From Microvelia longipes (lineage: Eukaryota > Arthropoda > Insecta > Hemiptera > Veliidae): a stretch of 64,000 bases of DNA. Below, one piece after another: positions 1 to 11,226 of this stretch; position 1 is the first letter of the stretch; each line of letters starts with the position of its first letter. The notes under the pieces were generated by a model that made no database searches, was not told where the DNA came from, and saw only the letters and a program-made list of their open reading frames with translations. The translations under genes and the position numbers were made by a program. The stretch is taken from NCBI GenBank assembly GCA_018340805.1, contig JACMZG010001863.1, positions 27,173,342 to 27,237,341 on the forward strand, read 5' to 3'.

Positions 1-59
1 GTGTATGCTAATTCTTTAATTTATCATTGAATTAATAAAATAATTAATTATTTGTATAG

Positions 60-201
60 GGTACTGAAATTCAGCTAATAAGTAGTAGAAACACACTAAG
101 GTTCACAGCTACAGACAAATCTATGGAAGGTGATTATACCTGTACTGCAAGTAATGGTGTGGGAGATGTAGCTACTGCCACTATTACCCTCAGGCTTATA
201 T
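60..201 (+). CDS. klingon-like gene, exon: C-terminal half of an Ig domain
   Basis: The exon opens after TATAG in phase 0 (GTEIQLISSRNT...) and ends in phase 1 before GTAAGT. It contains the Ig F-strand signature GDYTCTASNGVGD with the second disulfide cysteine. Its partner half, with the first cysteine and core Trp, must lie upstream of base 1. The last partial codon joins the next exon to give a Tyr (Y-APEV). Confidence 0.8.
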
Positions 202-3200
202 GTAAGTATATTTATATGATGAATGCAGTAATGTTACGATGTCCCTAGCAGGGTGGGACACTTTTCCTCCCAAAAATAAGGTGTAAATCTTTTGGTATAT
301 TTTGTTACATTATGTTGGTAGTGATTTAAATAACATGTTTTTAAAAATGTTAATTGGCTGTATAATGAAGGGCATAATAGCTGAGGTAGGATACATCATG
401 TTCTTTGTGATAAGAGTTAGAATTTTAAGATATAAATTATTATAGCCACAAGCAGCTTGCCACAAAATGTAATTTGCAACTTGAATCAAAGCATTTATAC
501 TTTTACTTTATTTTCCTCAGCTATGCCTTTAGAAACAAAAGGAAAGTTAACTTCACCTCGGCAAGCCTTGGAAGTTATCTCCCTCGACCTAGTTAAGGAA
601 ACTAGACCTCATGCGGGAAAACATGGTTTGATCCCTTATTGCATAAATTTATCTTTAGAAGTAAATTTTTGTTTTTTGGGTTGGAAGGTGCTCTTAGTTA
701 TTCAATTAATTCTTTTATATCTACTATATAATAATAATAATGCCCGTTTTAGGGCCTTTTGGCCCTTGAGGGTATCCGCCCTGCGGGAACAACCTCACGT
801 GGGTCACATCTACTATGCTCAAGTAAAGTTAAAGTTGGCGAAATCTTTTTAAAACAAATTCTCTTTGGCTACGGAGACAGATATATCTACTATAAAATGT
901 TGTATAGATAATCTAGTATAAAATGTTGTACGACTGAAAGAATGAGAAAAAGATAGTGATAAGTGAAAAGCCAGTAAAAGAATCCATAAAGACAAATATT
1001 ATAAAAATGGCCTAAACACAGACCCACTATCGTCACTATTGTGCTGACGATAGTGGGTATTAGAGTATTAATCATATTTTTTTAAATTTATTTAATTTTT
1101 TTTTTAATTTTTAATCATATTTCATTCGAAAGCTATTTAATCCAGAGGACCAACTGTTACAAAACACAACTATAATCTCTTAATATATTTATAAAACACA
1201 AAGAAAATATATTTAACATATATTTAAACCCTTAAATTGCATTAATAATAACAAGCATATCTTTAAAATGATGTTGGAACCTGTTATTGGACTTTTTAAA
1301 GGAAATTAGGAAAAATAAAAAGTTCATGCTATAAGAGAGTGTAACCTAGTTCACACCTGCTAGTTTTATATTTACCTAAAGACCTACATATTATAGTTTT
1401 AGATTGGCCAAGTACTGTGGAAATGAATTACTCAACATTTTTTTATTGTTTAATTTTTTTTTAATGATAATTGGTGGTGTTTTTGAAGATGCTCCAGAAG
1501 TGAGTGCTGTAAAGCAATGGATCCACACAGCTCCTGGGCTTAGAACTGAAATTACTTGCAATGTCCACTCCAATCCAACTGCTAAAGTAATCTCATTTGT
1601 ATATTATTTTTTTCACTGTTATAACTCGTCTGGGTTCTATAAACAGACAATTTTTATTTATTTATTTAGCTAAGTATGACTACAATACAATTGTTATTAG
1701 TACTTATGCTAAAAGTTATATTGCCGTGTCATATAATGGAAGAAGAAAATTTAAAAAAAAATAAATGAATAAAACTATTTTTATTTGCCAATAAGTATAC
1801 AAAAATATATAATAGCTTGAGGTCATATATATTTTATTAAAATACATCCAATAATTAGAATACACCTAACAATGCATGACGTAATTATTTAATTAAAAAT
1901 CTGATAAATAATAAATGGGTTTTTTGATGAGCAATTCTTTGCATTTTGATTTAAAACATTTTATTTAATCAATAAAAAAATATGGCTCGGGTTAACACAA
2001 AATAAATATTGTATACTTTTCCCAATAAAGAACTTGTTTTAAAAAAAAACATTTTATTTCAGCAATGTCTTTTATATCTTGTGGTAAAGAGTTGTACAAT
2101 ACTACCCCTGAGTAATAACTGAATTAAATTTATATTTAGAAGTTTCTTAAGTCTTCATTAAATTTTTATTTCTGGTATTATAGTTGGTGCTTATCTCCAT
2201 TTTTTGTATAATTGCCAAATTTTTCTTTTCTATTTTGGTAGTTGTTTTAAGGCGATATTAGTGCTTTTTCCAGTATGTCATTTGAACCTACAAAAAACCA
2301 TAGTTTTCATATAGAATAATTTTTTTAGACTTAATGGCCTTTGTAAGGTCATTAATATTACAGGGTGTTCATATAAAGTGTCCTCCAGAAAAAGGAGGTG
2401 ATAGTACTCCTCAAAAGGAACAAAAATGTCTATAATATAAACCCTAATCTCCAACCGTTTTCCCACATAGGTCAAATTTAATATTTCAAAAAAATATTTG
2501 ACCTCACATCATAAAATTGTTATATAGGATTTAACTATTCAAGCTAGAAAGGCGAAATTGGTATCATTTAGAAAGCTGAGTAAATTTCCTAAAGGACAAA
2601 CTACTAACTATGTCAAATATTTTGGAACTATTGCCCAAAATTTTGCATAAACATGATTTTTTTAAAAAATGAATTTTATGGAATTTTTGTAGTAGGGCAT
2701 TAGAGGAAGTAAGAGATGAGCAAAAGTCCAGCCAAGAACGGAAAAAATCTTCTTTTGACTGCCCTTTAAGAAAATGTAAATATTTTTCATACATTCAATA
2801 GTCAAAAATGTAAGCTATTGTTGCTTAGAAGTTGCAAAAACTGATCATTTTTGTCGTAGAAAAAGTGAAAATAATGTGTTATTTTTAACAAAATATTTTA
2901 TTTCGAAAATAATTTAATAATACGATTTATATGACTCTAGAAGGTAAATATAAAACCTATATTTTTATTGTTATCACATGTTTCTCTTAAAACCACTCTT
3001 TTCCCTTGCTTTAGAGATTTTTAATTATTTTTTGTACCATGTAATTAAACATTGTAGACATAAGCAAAAATGCCAAAAAATATCAGTTTTTCCAACTTCA
3101 AGGAAGAATGGATGCTAACATTTTTGACTATTGAATGTATAAAATTTATTTAACTTTTCTTAAAGGGCAATCATAGAGAAGTTTTTTTCCGTTTCTTGGT

Positions 3201-6200
3201 TTTCCTGAATTTTTGCTCATCTTCTTACTTCCTCTAATGCCCTATTCTACAATAAATTTCCATTAAAATCCATTTTTTAAAAGTCATGTTTCATGCAAAA
3301 TTTTGGGCAAATAGTTCCAAAATATTTGACATAGTTAGTAGTTAGTCCTTTAGGAAATTTACTTTCAGCTTTCTAATGATACCAATTTCGGCTTTCTAGC
3401 TTGAATATAGTTAAATCCCTATTAAACAATTTTATGATGTGAGGTCAAAATTTTTTTTAATATTAAATTTGATGATCATCAAAAGTCAAAAACCTTGGAT
3501 AAATCAAATAAGTATTAGCAAATTTTTTCCATTCTATTATCTAAATTATTGATACAAGTTTAGTTAACAGATTATTTAATGTGATATGGTTTGATCTTGA
3601 TTTTCTAAACCATAATTGTTCATCAACCAAAACACCAAATTTACTTAAAAAGCTCATAAATACATCGTATTGCCCTTTCAAACATTTTAGAAAAGTATTG
3701 AAGATTCTCGAGACAGGCTATAATTTTCAATTAATTGGGGAATTGCCTTTCTGTTTTTTATAAATAGAATTAATTTAGAAACTTAAAGTTTTTCTGGTAA
3801 AAACTTGTCCTTTAACATTTTATTAACAATTATAGTTATAGGTCTTACAATACTATCTGCTATATATTTGATTATTTTATTATTTTTTCTTTCAGTAAAC
3901 CTTTTAAGAAAAATAGTGTTTTCCGCCCTGTCTATTGTACTAATATAATTTATTAATTTCTTGATTCATGAACAAGAGTTCAAGGGTTAACCCTGGTAAA
4001 TTAATTATTAAGTTATTAAAAAAGCATCAGCTACTGTTTTGATATCCCTTATTATTTTTTCATTTACTTTATTGAATTATTATTTTTGTCATTGCCTATT
4101 TTACCATTATTTCGTTTACTATTTTCTAAAGTTCTTTTTTTTATAATATGGAACTATGTCCTTGTCAATTTTCTTTTCCGCGTGTAGAACCCTTAGCATT
4201 TCCCCCGATACAATCAAACCTGCCGTCAATACATCTTTCTTTCATTTGACTCATTTGAGGAAGGTCAAGGATGTAGTACCTGTTGCATTGAAAAATGGAG
4301 TAAATGATTAAATGGGATACCTGTAGCTCTGAGTACTTAGGACAGACTGGGAGAAGTCTAAGCATCCATTTAGCTGAGCATACAATGCAAACTAGCAGTC
4401 GGTTTTATCAGCATATTAATGCGGAATGGCATAAGGAAGGCCGTCATGAAACTAGCTTCTTGCATTAAGTTGATAAGGGATGTAAACTTGAGTTCCTCGA
4501 AAAGCTTGAAACACAAACCAGTTAGCACAATATGGGCACTTAAACCTAAACTTTAGAGGAGTCTGCTCTATATTTCTTCATACTCTACTGAAGGTTCCAC
4601 CCCCACCTCAAGTTAGTCTTTCACTATTACCATCGAGAAAGAAAAAGTAGTTATTTGTTGTTTCATTAATTTATTTGTCTCATGTTTTATTAATTCCATC
4701 TTTAATCTGAGGTAATTTTTGTTGTTTATTGTTCATTCTTATTATTTCCATATATTTTTTGTTCTATTATTATTTGTTTTGTTGCTTTTTTATTTTTTGT
4801 GTGTTTTTATTACTTTTTGGCTTTATTTGTTTTTTGATTGATTAGTTTTGACTTATTTGTAAATCATCAGGCACTGATGATGGCCTCATGCTAGGTTGAA
4901 AGTGCTTTGCCAATAAAAAATATTTTTGTGGAGAGACTCATTCCTTTCACCCATACTTAAAAGACAACTTGACTCTATCAGTTAAAAACTATTCACTATG
5001 GCCAGTTTTATTCAAAATTATTATGGTTTGGCTCTATGAAGCTCTACATACAGCCTCATAGACATACATATTATTTTTTAGTCATTCAAAATAAAATATT
5101 AAGAGTTATTTTTAAAAAGCTTAGAAGAACGTGTTGCAAACCTTTGTTTAAAGCTAGTAAAATAATAACTATACCTGGAATTTATGTGCTAGACAACTTA
5201 AAATGAACAAGAAAAATTTAAATGATTTTGGTTTGTAATATTATCAATACCGACGCTGGGAAAAATTTTCCAAACTTTGACCAGTTCCTCTCTGAGAGTT
5301 TTTTTATAAAAAAAGTTTCTGGTATTCTGGTATAAAAACTCTTTAGGAAATCACCCAAAAATCTTAAAAACAGTAATATGGAATATGGTAAATTTGTAAA
5401 GGAACCAAAAATATTTTATCAGAAAATCCAATCTTATATATCAATAAATTTTTCCAATTTAAAATAAAATTGTTTGACTCAGCCCAATAATATATAATGT
5501 TATATTTATAGTTTGGTTTTAATTTTTATAATTCTTAACCAGTAATAATTATATTTTTTTTAACGATTCAGTTTATCATAATGATATCTTTTAATAGTTT
5601 TATAACTACCATAACTATGTAAAACTTTTATTTGATTCATGTCATTCACTTTTTGTAAAAGTATTATTGTATAATGCCTAAAACAAATAAAAGATTCTTA
5701 TTCATATTTTAATTTTTTTTAGGTAACTTGGTTTAAAGATGGCAGACCGATGAATCCAAATATTAGATTATCATATTTAGCTCTTGATGAGAAGCAAATG
5801 TTAATTATTAAGAATACAAGAGAATCAGACCTAGCCATTTACACATGTCAAGCTACTAATAGACTTGGACAAGCACAGGCAACTATTGAAATATCTGGTA
5901 ATATTTTTTTAATAGTCAATCCAAGTTTCTAAAAGATATTAAGTACATTGAAATGGCTTGAAAGAGGAATTAATAATTTATGGATTCCATTTATATTTAT
6001 GAATAGAATTTCATCACAATATTTAATATAAAGTCATACCAATAGTCAACGTACAAATGTCATGCAATGCCATAACAAATCAAGAGGACCATTATGGCAC
6101 CGCCCTTTAAAGGTCCTATAATATAACACACGGCTAAAGTCAATTGACAGCCCGCCAAAATCTCAATGCTTTCAACCTTTTTTTTACAAAAAAATCCCTT

Positions 6201-8835
6201 CTTTTAAGTAACAAAAAAATCCTACTCTGGCAACACTGTAAAGTCAGGTTATGTTTGATTTTGTTATTTTTTTTTATTTGATATCGTATTTTTTATTTTT
6301 TAAAAATTATTTATTAACTTTAAGAAGAAATATTGTTGTATCTTATAAATTTACCAACTAAGTGTTGCTTTAAATTTGTTCGGGAAGTATGAATTAAGTG
6401 GAGTTAAAGTTGTTAATTATGTAATGCAATGGATCATATTATTTTTATGATTAAAGTTTAACGATTTTAATAAATCGTCAGCTATAATTATTCTTTTCCA
6501 AAACAAACTGCTTTTTTTGTGTCAAGTTTGTATAATTGAAAGCGTATTGTTTCATATTATAAAAATAATATGATACAATATGCATTCATGACTTAAAAAG
6601 TCAAGACTGTCTTCTATCAAAAGACATGACATTTTCCAAAAAAAAGCTGTCTTTTGGTTAACAAACTACAACCCCTGCGCAGTACTCAAATAGCAAGAAA
6701 TGCTTGAAGAATACGCCAATGTCCATGCATCATATATAGGCACTCAGATCATATTACAACGCAATAATTAGATGAATTGAACAGATTGGAATGAAACGAA
6801 ACGAAATCAAACAGATCAATATGCACAATGAGGGAAATAAAAGGGACGCGAGGTTACAAATATTTACAGCCAGTGTTGCCTTTTTATGATTTTATTTACA
6901 AAAAAGGTATTTCTTTTATACCGAAGTTGGCATGAGGTGGAGGGGAAAGGAGCGTGGTCGGTCTGAACCAATAGAATTCTTTCCCTCAAAGATTTTAGGC
7001 GTGCTGTCAATTGATTTTAGCCGTGTGTCGTATTATAATAAACCAATATTATTATTTTCCTTTCTGATAATGGCTGATTATACTGTCTAGTACTGAATGC
7101 ACAGCATAATCTTTGCAGACGATGAAGATAGGGGTTTGTTATTATTATTATTTTAATTTTATTAATACAACTACATACTTAAATAAAATATGTATTCGTG
7201 AAAGGGGGTGTATTAGTAGTGTGAGTTATCTGGAGAATATATTAATCAAGGGAAGATATCTTATGATATCACTCCGGTGTCAAAGGGTTCGTTGTTAAAA
7301 ATATATGTCCAAAAGATTCCATAACAAATTGAAAGATTTAAAGCATTATTCTTGTGACTTAAAACCCTAGTAGTATTACTAGTCCCCTAATACTTATCCC
7401 CCCCCCCCATTATAATTATTATTTGTTATAATTATCATTAAATTATAATGAGAAATAATATAACTTAAAGATGATCAATTCTTAGCTTTTAATTTTAACT
7501 GAAATGATCAATTTGATAACTTATATTTTGTTTTCTTTTACTTTTATTTCTCTCTATCTTATAAATTTTATCTTTCTTCCTCTCTCTCTTCTACATCCTT
7601 CATTGCTTACAAGACTTGTTTTCTTCTCCTTTCTCTTATAAATTCTCTCTCTCTCTCTAACAAGTTCAAGTCCTTCCTGTTAGTTACAGGAGTAAGTATG
7701 TATGCTCCCAGCACAATATGTTAATTATACATTTGATTCTTGCAGGAGTAGCTAACTCAGCTGTGTTTAAGAAAGGACTAAAAAGTCCAGGAGATGATGA
7801 TTATACTTTAGTCTGGGAAGTAGAGAGTTATTCTCCTATAATACAACACCAACTTCTTTTCAGGAGACATGATGTAAGATTTAGAATCAATCTTTTATTA
7901 TCATTACTGTCTAATATTATTTGTAAATACATTTTTTGGTTAAAGCTTATCAAAATCATTTGGTTAATAAGTAGTGCCAATCAACCCCTCATAGGTTTTT
8001 GCCTTTTATAAAGTTACTTCCTATTAACATAATGTAGCATCTTTACATCATGTTTTGTGACCTAATTTTGTTCCATGTAATGTGTTTCACATGTTATGTG
8101 TCCTGATTTTATTCCAGCCGAAAAACCTAAATTCAAAAGAATATAATATCTTAAATTTTAAAATTTATTAATTATAATAATATAAACTTTAAGTGTAAAT
8201 ATAACCACAATAAAAATATTTTAGCTTTATAGACTGCCGGATAACTGGACCAAGATCATAGTTCCTGCTGATTCATACAGTCCTGGTCCGTTTCATACAC
8301 AGACTTATGTGCTTAGTGGTCTCAACAAAGCCACTCTGTATGAAGCTGTTGTTTCCACTAGAAATCGTTTTGGTTGGAGTTCTCCTTCTCAAATACACAG
8401 ATTTGCCACTAATGGACTAGGTAAGGTTTATTGTTTAAAACTTATTTATTCTTTATGTTTATTTTTTTAATAATGAAATAAATCTTGGATAAATTAAATA
8501 CCCTATTTTTGGCTGATCTTGTTATATAAATAAGTCAGTATAACATATATTCTTTATTTACATTGTGGGCTAATGTGTATATTAAACATAAATAGATTAA
8601 AAGATACACTTAAATCAATATTAAGAATATTGATAATTGGAAATATAATTAGTTACATTTAAAATACAAATAGATTAAATAATAATTTTAAGCAAAAATA
8701 TTTATCAATGATAATTAAGGATTATTATGATTTTACATGGAGTTTTTATTACTCTTTATTTTAACTAACTAACTTATTAACAATAATAAGCATCCTTACT
8801 TATTATGATATATTGCAACAAATAAGAGCTAATTT

Positions 8836-8923
<88 letters not shown>

Positions 8924-10204
8924 TGTGTGTGTGTGGGCCAAATAATTGAACCAAAAAAGCACGTTAATGTTATATTTTATTTATAATACTGAGTTGTATA
9001 ATTATTTTATTTTAGAAGTACCAGAGTATGATACAACTATAATGAGCACTGAAACAAATGGTATAACTGATTCAATAGCAGGTACTTATATTTTTTCTTT
9101 TATATTTATTTATGTGTATATATATGCATCAGTGATATGCATTTTTTACTAAGGTGTTAATAAATTTTTGTTAGATTTCACTGAAGATGTAAGAGTTTCA
9201 CTCTACAAAAGGTGTGAAATGTATATTTCAAATACATTACGCATTAAAATTTTAGAAAATTGCTCAAATTTTAGGTTTCTTAAAATAAGTGGTACCCTGT
9301 TAGACATTCGCAAAACTTTTAGATGACATATTTCAATCTGATAAAATTTCCCATAAATCAAGTGTTTATTCATTAAGATTGGATAACTACAACCATTTTA
9401 TGGCAGTGGGAAATTTTTAATTTTTGCATAGTAAGTGAATTTATTTTTTAAAAAATGTCATTGTTTTGTGAATTTTTAAGTCAGTTTGCAAATACTGTAA
9501 ATTTAGTTTTAGTTCTCAATTATTAAAAAAACCACTCTTTTTATTGGAAATGTTATCAGCTTGGGAAAATGTTCTCTCTAAGTTTTGCACTCAACTAACA
9601 GGGAACCAATTATTTCTAGAAACCTACAATTTGTGCAACTTTCTAAAATTTTGAGTGTGTCGATCATATTTTACTCTTGTATCACATCATATTTTACTTT
9701 TGTGAGATAATCATTTTTTATCGTTGTATATTTTCAAAAAAATTGGCTTAAATCAGTACAAAATGAGTCACATTTTGCCATGCCTACCCTCAGGACAACA
9801 ATTATTTTAAAGGACTGCAATCTTCAATTGTTTATTTTTAAATTCAATGACCAAAAAGCTAAGATTACCTTGTTTCTATCAAGTTTACTCACACAATGAG
9901 TGAGCAGACATTTGCTCAAAATTCGGCTCAGGCAAAGAAATAATAGAATTTATGAGATTAGTTCGGTTTTATTATGAGATAATTTTGGATTTGGAACATA
10001 ACAATTCCACACATAAAATTCTTAATAAAGTTTGAATTAATTATGAATTCATTAATAAATTATTCCTTTTATATTTCAGAAAACTTTAATTTCAGAGGAG
10101 TCGAAACAGTCTACTACAGCAGTCAAACATCTCACCATATAAGATCACCCTGGTGCCTGTTAACTATCGTTGTACACTTCTTATTACTTCTTTGTTTTTC
10201 ATAA
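60..10204 (+). CDS. klingon/wrapper-family Ig-FN3 cell-adhesion protein, 5'-partial gene
   Basis: Seven exons join in frame: 60-201, 1489-1586, 5723-5897, 7746-7873, 8225-8420, 9016-9081 and 10080-10204. All junctions have AG/GT borders and matching phases (1,0,1,0,1,1). The product holds the second half of an Ig domain, a complete Ig domain (cysteines in EITCNV and YTCQATN, core Trp in VTWFKDG), an FN3 domain ending in the RNRFGWSSPS segment, a short linker and a hydrophobic C-terminus after a Ser-rich stretch. Drosophila Klingon and Wrapper have three Ig domains plus one FN3 and are GPI-linked adhesion molecules of neurons and midline glia. The linker 'YAPEVSAVKQWIHT' and the FN3 'LYEAVVSTRNRFGW' segment fit that family. 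At least one and a half Ig domains, the signal peptide and the promoter lie left of the window. Which paralogue (klg, wrapper, CG34353 or CG7166 type) cannot be decided here. Confidence 0.82.
727..850 (-). mobile_element. possible 3' end of a non-LTR retroelement with (ATT)n tail
   Basis: A block much richer in G and C than its surroundings (GGGCCTTTTGGCCC...) starts directly beside an AATAATAAT run. On the minus strand this reads as element sequence ending in (ATT)n, as many insect LINEs do. No coding part is visible and the family is not recognised, so this is a tentative call. Confidence 0.3.
1022..1058. repeat. perfect 14-bp hairpin
   Basis: ACCCACTATCGTCA (1022-1035) and its exact reverse complement (1045-1058) flank a 9-nt loop. 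The stem is GC-richer than the surrounding intron. It could be a tiny MITE relic or a structured RNA; the sequence does not decide. Confidence 0.6.
1489..1586 (+). CDS. klingon-like gene, exon: first half of an Ig domain
   Basis: The exon starts after TTTGAAG in phase 1 and ends phase 0 before GTAATC. It encodes APEVSAVKQWIHTAPGLR followed by TEITCNVHSNPTAK. It carries the A-strand linker typical between Ig domains 2 and 3 of Klingon-type proteins and the first disulfide cysteine. Confidence 0.8.
1900..2356 (-). mobile_element. decayed LINE (non-LTR retrotransposon), C-terminal RT part
   Basis: On the minus strand, 2281-2356 gives an INDL.KAIKS....ILY segment, which is the stretch before the catalytic YADD box; the box itself reads YENY. 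Around 2000-2120 a YNSLPQDIKDI segment follows, the RT C-terminal signature of CR1/jockey-type LINEs. Stops and frameshifts interrupt it. It continues on the other side of the foldback insertion (3466-4060), so the LINE is older than the foldback. Confidence 0.6.
2357..3465. mobile_element. foldback element with ~320-bp inverted arms, inserted in a LINE
   Basis: Arms at about 2495-2815 and 3120-3455 are inverted copies of each other. For example, CTTTAGGAAATTTACT on the right matches AGTAAATTTCCTAAAGG on the left, and TTGACTATTGAATGTAT matches ATACATTCAATAGTCAA. They are separated by about 300 bp. The left edge begins CAGGGTGTTC, a start seen in several insect elements. No transposase is present. 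It splits the reverse transcriptase of the decayed LINE between motif A (DLSKVFD) and the YADD region. Confidence 0.7.
3466..4060 (-). mobile_element. decayed LINE, N-terminal RT part
   Basis: The minus strand shows, in broken frames, a KLILFIKNRKA / ENYSLSR stretch (relic of the usual IPIYKKGD / ENYRPISLL boxes) and then FDLSKVFDFDDH, which is RT motif A. Many stops. It joins the piece at 1900-2356 across the foldback insertion. Confidence 0.6.
4303..4945 (+). mobile_element. Penelope-like element 3' remnant with GIY-YIG endonuclease fragment
   Basis: The plus strand at 4303-4470 encodes SSEYLGQTGRSLSIHLAEH, matching the C-terminal GIY-YIG endonuclease of Penelope-like retroelements (usual form YIGQTGRSL..RLKEH). 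It ends at a stop just after HETSFLH. The downstream tail has CACTGATGATGGCCTCATG and the GGTTGAAAGTGCTTTGCCAA motif, which recurs inverted at 50,085-50,135. The reverse transcriptase is missing, so this is a 5'-truncated dead copy. Confidence 0.7.
5723..5897 (+). CDS. klingon-like gene, exon: second half of an Ig domain
   Basis: The exon starts phase 0 after a long T tract and AG, giving VTWFKDGRPMNPNIR with the core Trp. It runs through LAIYTCQATNRLGQ, with the second cysteine, and ends phase 1 before GTAATA. With exon 1489-1586 it completes one C2-type Ig domain. Confidence 0.85.
5898..7745 (+). other. intron of the klingon-like gene
   Basis: Holds a MITE (6,126-7,028). A pyrimidine-rich tract rich in CTCTCT occupies about 7,535-7,660, and a run of about 13 C lies near 7,399. 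Nothing else is recognised. Confidence 0.7.
6126..7028. mobile_element. MITE with ~30-bp terminal inverted repeats
   Basis: The left end ACACACGGCTAAAGTCAATT (6126 on, continuing GACAGCCCGC) is mirrored at 6999-7028 with two mismatches. A subterminal pair, GGCAACACTG near 6,230 and its complement near 6,875, is also inverted. The interior has no transposase; it has a short palindrome near 6,550 (TCATATTAT / ATAATATGA). The flanks are AT repeats, so the target duplication cannot be fixed and the superfamily stays open. Confidence 0.75.
7746..7873 (+). CDS. klingon-like gene, exon: first half of FN3 domain
   Basis: The exon starts phase 1 after TTCTTGCAG and ends phase 0 before GTAAGA. It encodes a short linker, then DDDYTLVWEVESYSPI and QHQLLFRRHD. 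The Trp in the B strand and the LLFRRH strand are typical of the FN3 domain of Klingon/Wrapper proteins. Confidence 0.82.
7874..8224 (+). other. intron of the klingon-like gene
   Basis: Short AT-rich intron within the FN3 domain. I see no feature in it beyond a few copies of a CATGTT-type motif near 8,060-8,100. Confidence 0.7.
8225..8420 (+). CDS. klingon-like gene, exon: second half of FN3 domain
   Basis: Starts phase 0 after ATTTTAG (LYRLPDNWTKIIVPA) and ends phase 1 before GTAAGG. It contains the FN3 tail TYVLSGLNKATLYEAVV and TRNRFGWSSPS. The Tyr of the tyrosine corner and the Gly-Trp-Ser turn before the G strand are present. Confidence 0.85.
8421..9015 (+). other. intron of the klingon-like gene
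   Basis: AT-rich intron whose only notable content is the TA microsatellite at 8,839-8,918. Confidence 0.7.
8839..8918. repeat. (TA)n microsatellite
   Basis: Two TA runs separated by an interruption (ATTAATATA) near 8,875, followed by a short GTGTGTGTG. A comparable TA run lies at 53,229-53,310 in the other gene. Confidence 0.95.
9016..9081 (+). CDS. klingon-like gene, short linker exon
   Basis: A 66-bp exon, phase 1 in and phase 1 out, flanked by TTTTAG and GTACTT. It encodes EVPEYDTTIMSTETNGITDS and a few more residues. It is a Thr/Ser-rich stalk between the FN3 domain and the membrane anchor. Because its length is divisible by three, it could be skipped without a frameshift. Confidence 0.7.
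9082..10079 (+). other. intron of the klingon-like gene
   Basis: Contains the foldback at 9,245-9,654. The remainder (9,660-10,079) is AT-rich with no recognised feature. Confidence 0.65.
9245..9654. repeat. foldback repeat with ~110-bp inverted arms
   Basis: The left arm 9,245-9,355 (ATTTTAGAAAATTGC...GGTACCCTGTTAG...) is an imperfect reverse complement of 9,543-9,654 (...CTAACAGGGAACC...GCAACTTTCTAAAAT). The loop is about 190 bp. No coding potential. It is probably a non-autonomous DNA element, but clear target duplications were not found. Confidence 0.65.
10080..10204 (+). CDS. klingon-like gene, last coding exon with GPI-type C-terminus
   Basis: Begins phase 1 after ATATTTCAG and ends at TAA (10,202-10,204). 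It encodes a polar stretch with SSQTS, then SPWCLLTIVVHFLLLLCFS at the very C-terminus with no basic tail. Small residues followed by a terminal hydrophobic segment is the layout of a GPI-attachment signal. A single transmembrane anchor without a cytoplasmic tail is the alternative. Klingon and Wrapper are known to be GPI-linked. Confidence 0.8.
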
Positions 10205-10286
10205 TACATAAGTATAACATTTGAAAACTTGAAAAAACTGAAGTGTCGTTACAATTCTCTAATATCAATAGAACAGTCTAAACGTA

Positions 10287-10510
10287 AATAAATTTTATTG
10301 TAAATTTTTACCATTCTATTGTTATTGTTAAATAAAAATAATAATAAAATGTGACCATTTTATCAAGATAATACAATGCCCAGCTTTTTTAAATAAGTGT
10401 GATCTAACAAAACTCCCTAAATAAGAATAAATTTACTAAAATTGTGAAAAATGTACATATTTATCAGGTAAATGCCTTTGTATGTATGCTATGTGTAAGT
10501 TAGGAATAAA
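10287..10510 (+). promoter_or_regulatory. candidate polyadenylation signals of the klingon-like gene
   Basis: AATAAA hexamers stand at 10,287-10,292, 10,331-10,336 and 10,505-10,510, downstream of the stop codon at 10,204. The background is AT-rich, so which one is used cannot be told. Confidence 0.4.
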
Positions 10511-11226
10511 GAATTATTTTGCTTCTAATTAATTGCTGGCTAAAAAAATAAACAGATACATTCAATTACATTCAATTAATATTGATTTAAAAAAGTCAAT
10601 TACTTACAAAAATAATACAAGTTAATGTGATTACATATTTATCTTAATAAGAAGATATACAAATATTTTAAGTCTTTCTGTAATTTGTATTTTCTGGGAG
10701 TGTGTTCATGTTTTCTATTTAAATTGTAAAAAAATAAATTTTGCATTAGAAGAAGTTGTTATATTCTTATTAAATGTTAATTTTTTACAGTAGATTTGCA
10801 AAAGTGAAAATTTTGTTCAAGGGTAAAAAATGTACAGATAAAATGACCCAACAATATTTTTTCTAAATTTGTGGTTAATGGGATTTGTTAAAAAACCCCT
10901 AACCTCAGACTGCTTTTGATACCACTAAATCTTACTTTAAGGAAACTTTAACCTAAGGTTTTAAGACAATCAAAATAGTACTAATGTGTATAAAATAATA
11001 GTACTATTTTACTAATGTAAAATAGAAGCATAAAATACCCTTAATAAAAAAAAAGTCCTCTAATGTAATCGTTGCAGTAATTGTACATAATAATGTAAAT
11101 AACAAAGAAGTTAATAAGTCATAGGTATTAGGTATATTAAATAAAGCGATAGGTGGTATTCTAGAACAAAATACCGTTAATAGCCTATATTAGAATAATA
11201 TAGAATTCTTATATTATCAACACAGG

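Larger units (their letters stand above)
202..1488 (+). other. intron of the klingon-like gene
   Basis: AT-rich intron. It holds a short GC-richer patch after (AAT)n at about 727-850 and a perfect 14-bp hairpin at 1022-1058, both listed separately. An open frame at 457-852 is preceded by a polypyrimidine-AG, but it resembles no Ig sequence and is not called as an exon. Confidence 0.6.
1587..5722 (+). other. intron of the klingon-like gene
   Basis: Large intron between the two exons of one Ig domain. It carries the split LINE, the foldback and the Penelope-like remnant listed separately. From about 4,950 to 5,722 I see only AT-rich sequence without a recognisable feature. Confidence 0.7.

Noticed and set aside
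457..852. 131-codon frame after a polypyrimidine-AG (MPLETKGKLTSPRQALE...)
   Set aside because: It looked like a cassette exon of the klingon-like gene, but it has no Ig or FN3 similarity, no donor at a matching phase near a plausible end, and it runs into a mobile-element-like patch.
8777..8962. 61-codon minus frame over the TA repeat
   Set aside because: It is Tyr-Ile repeats from a (TA)n microsatellite.
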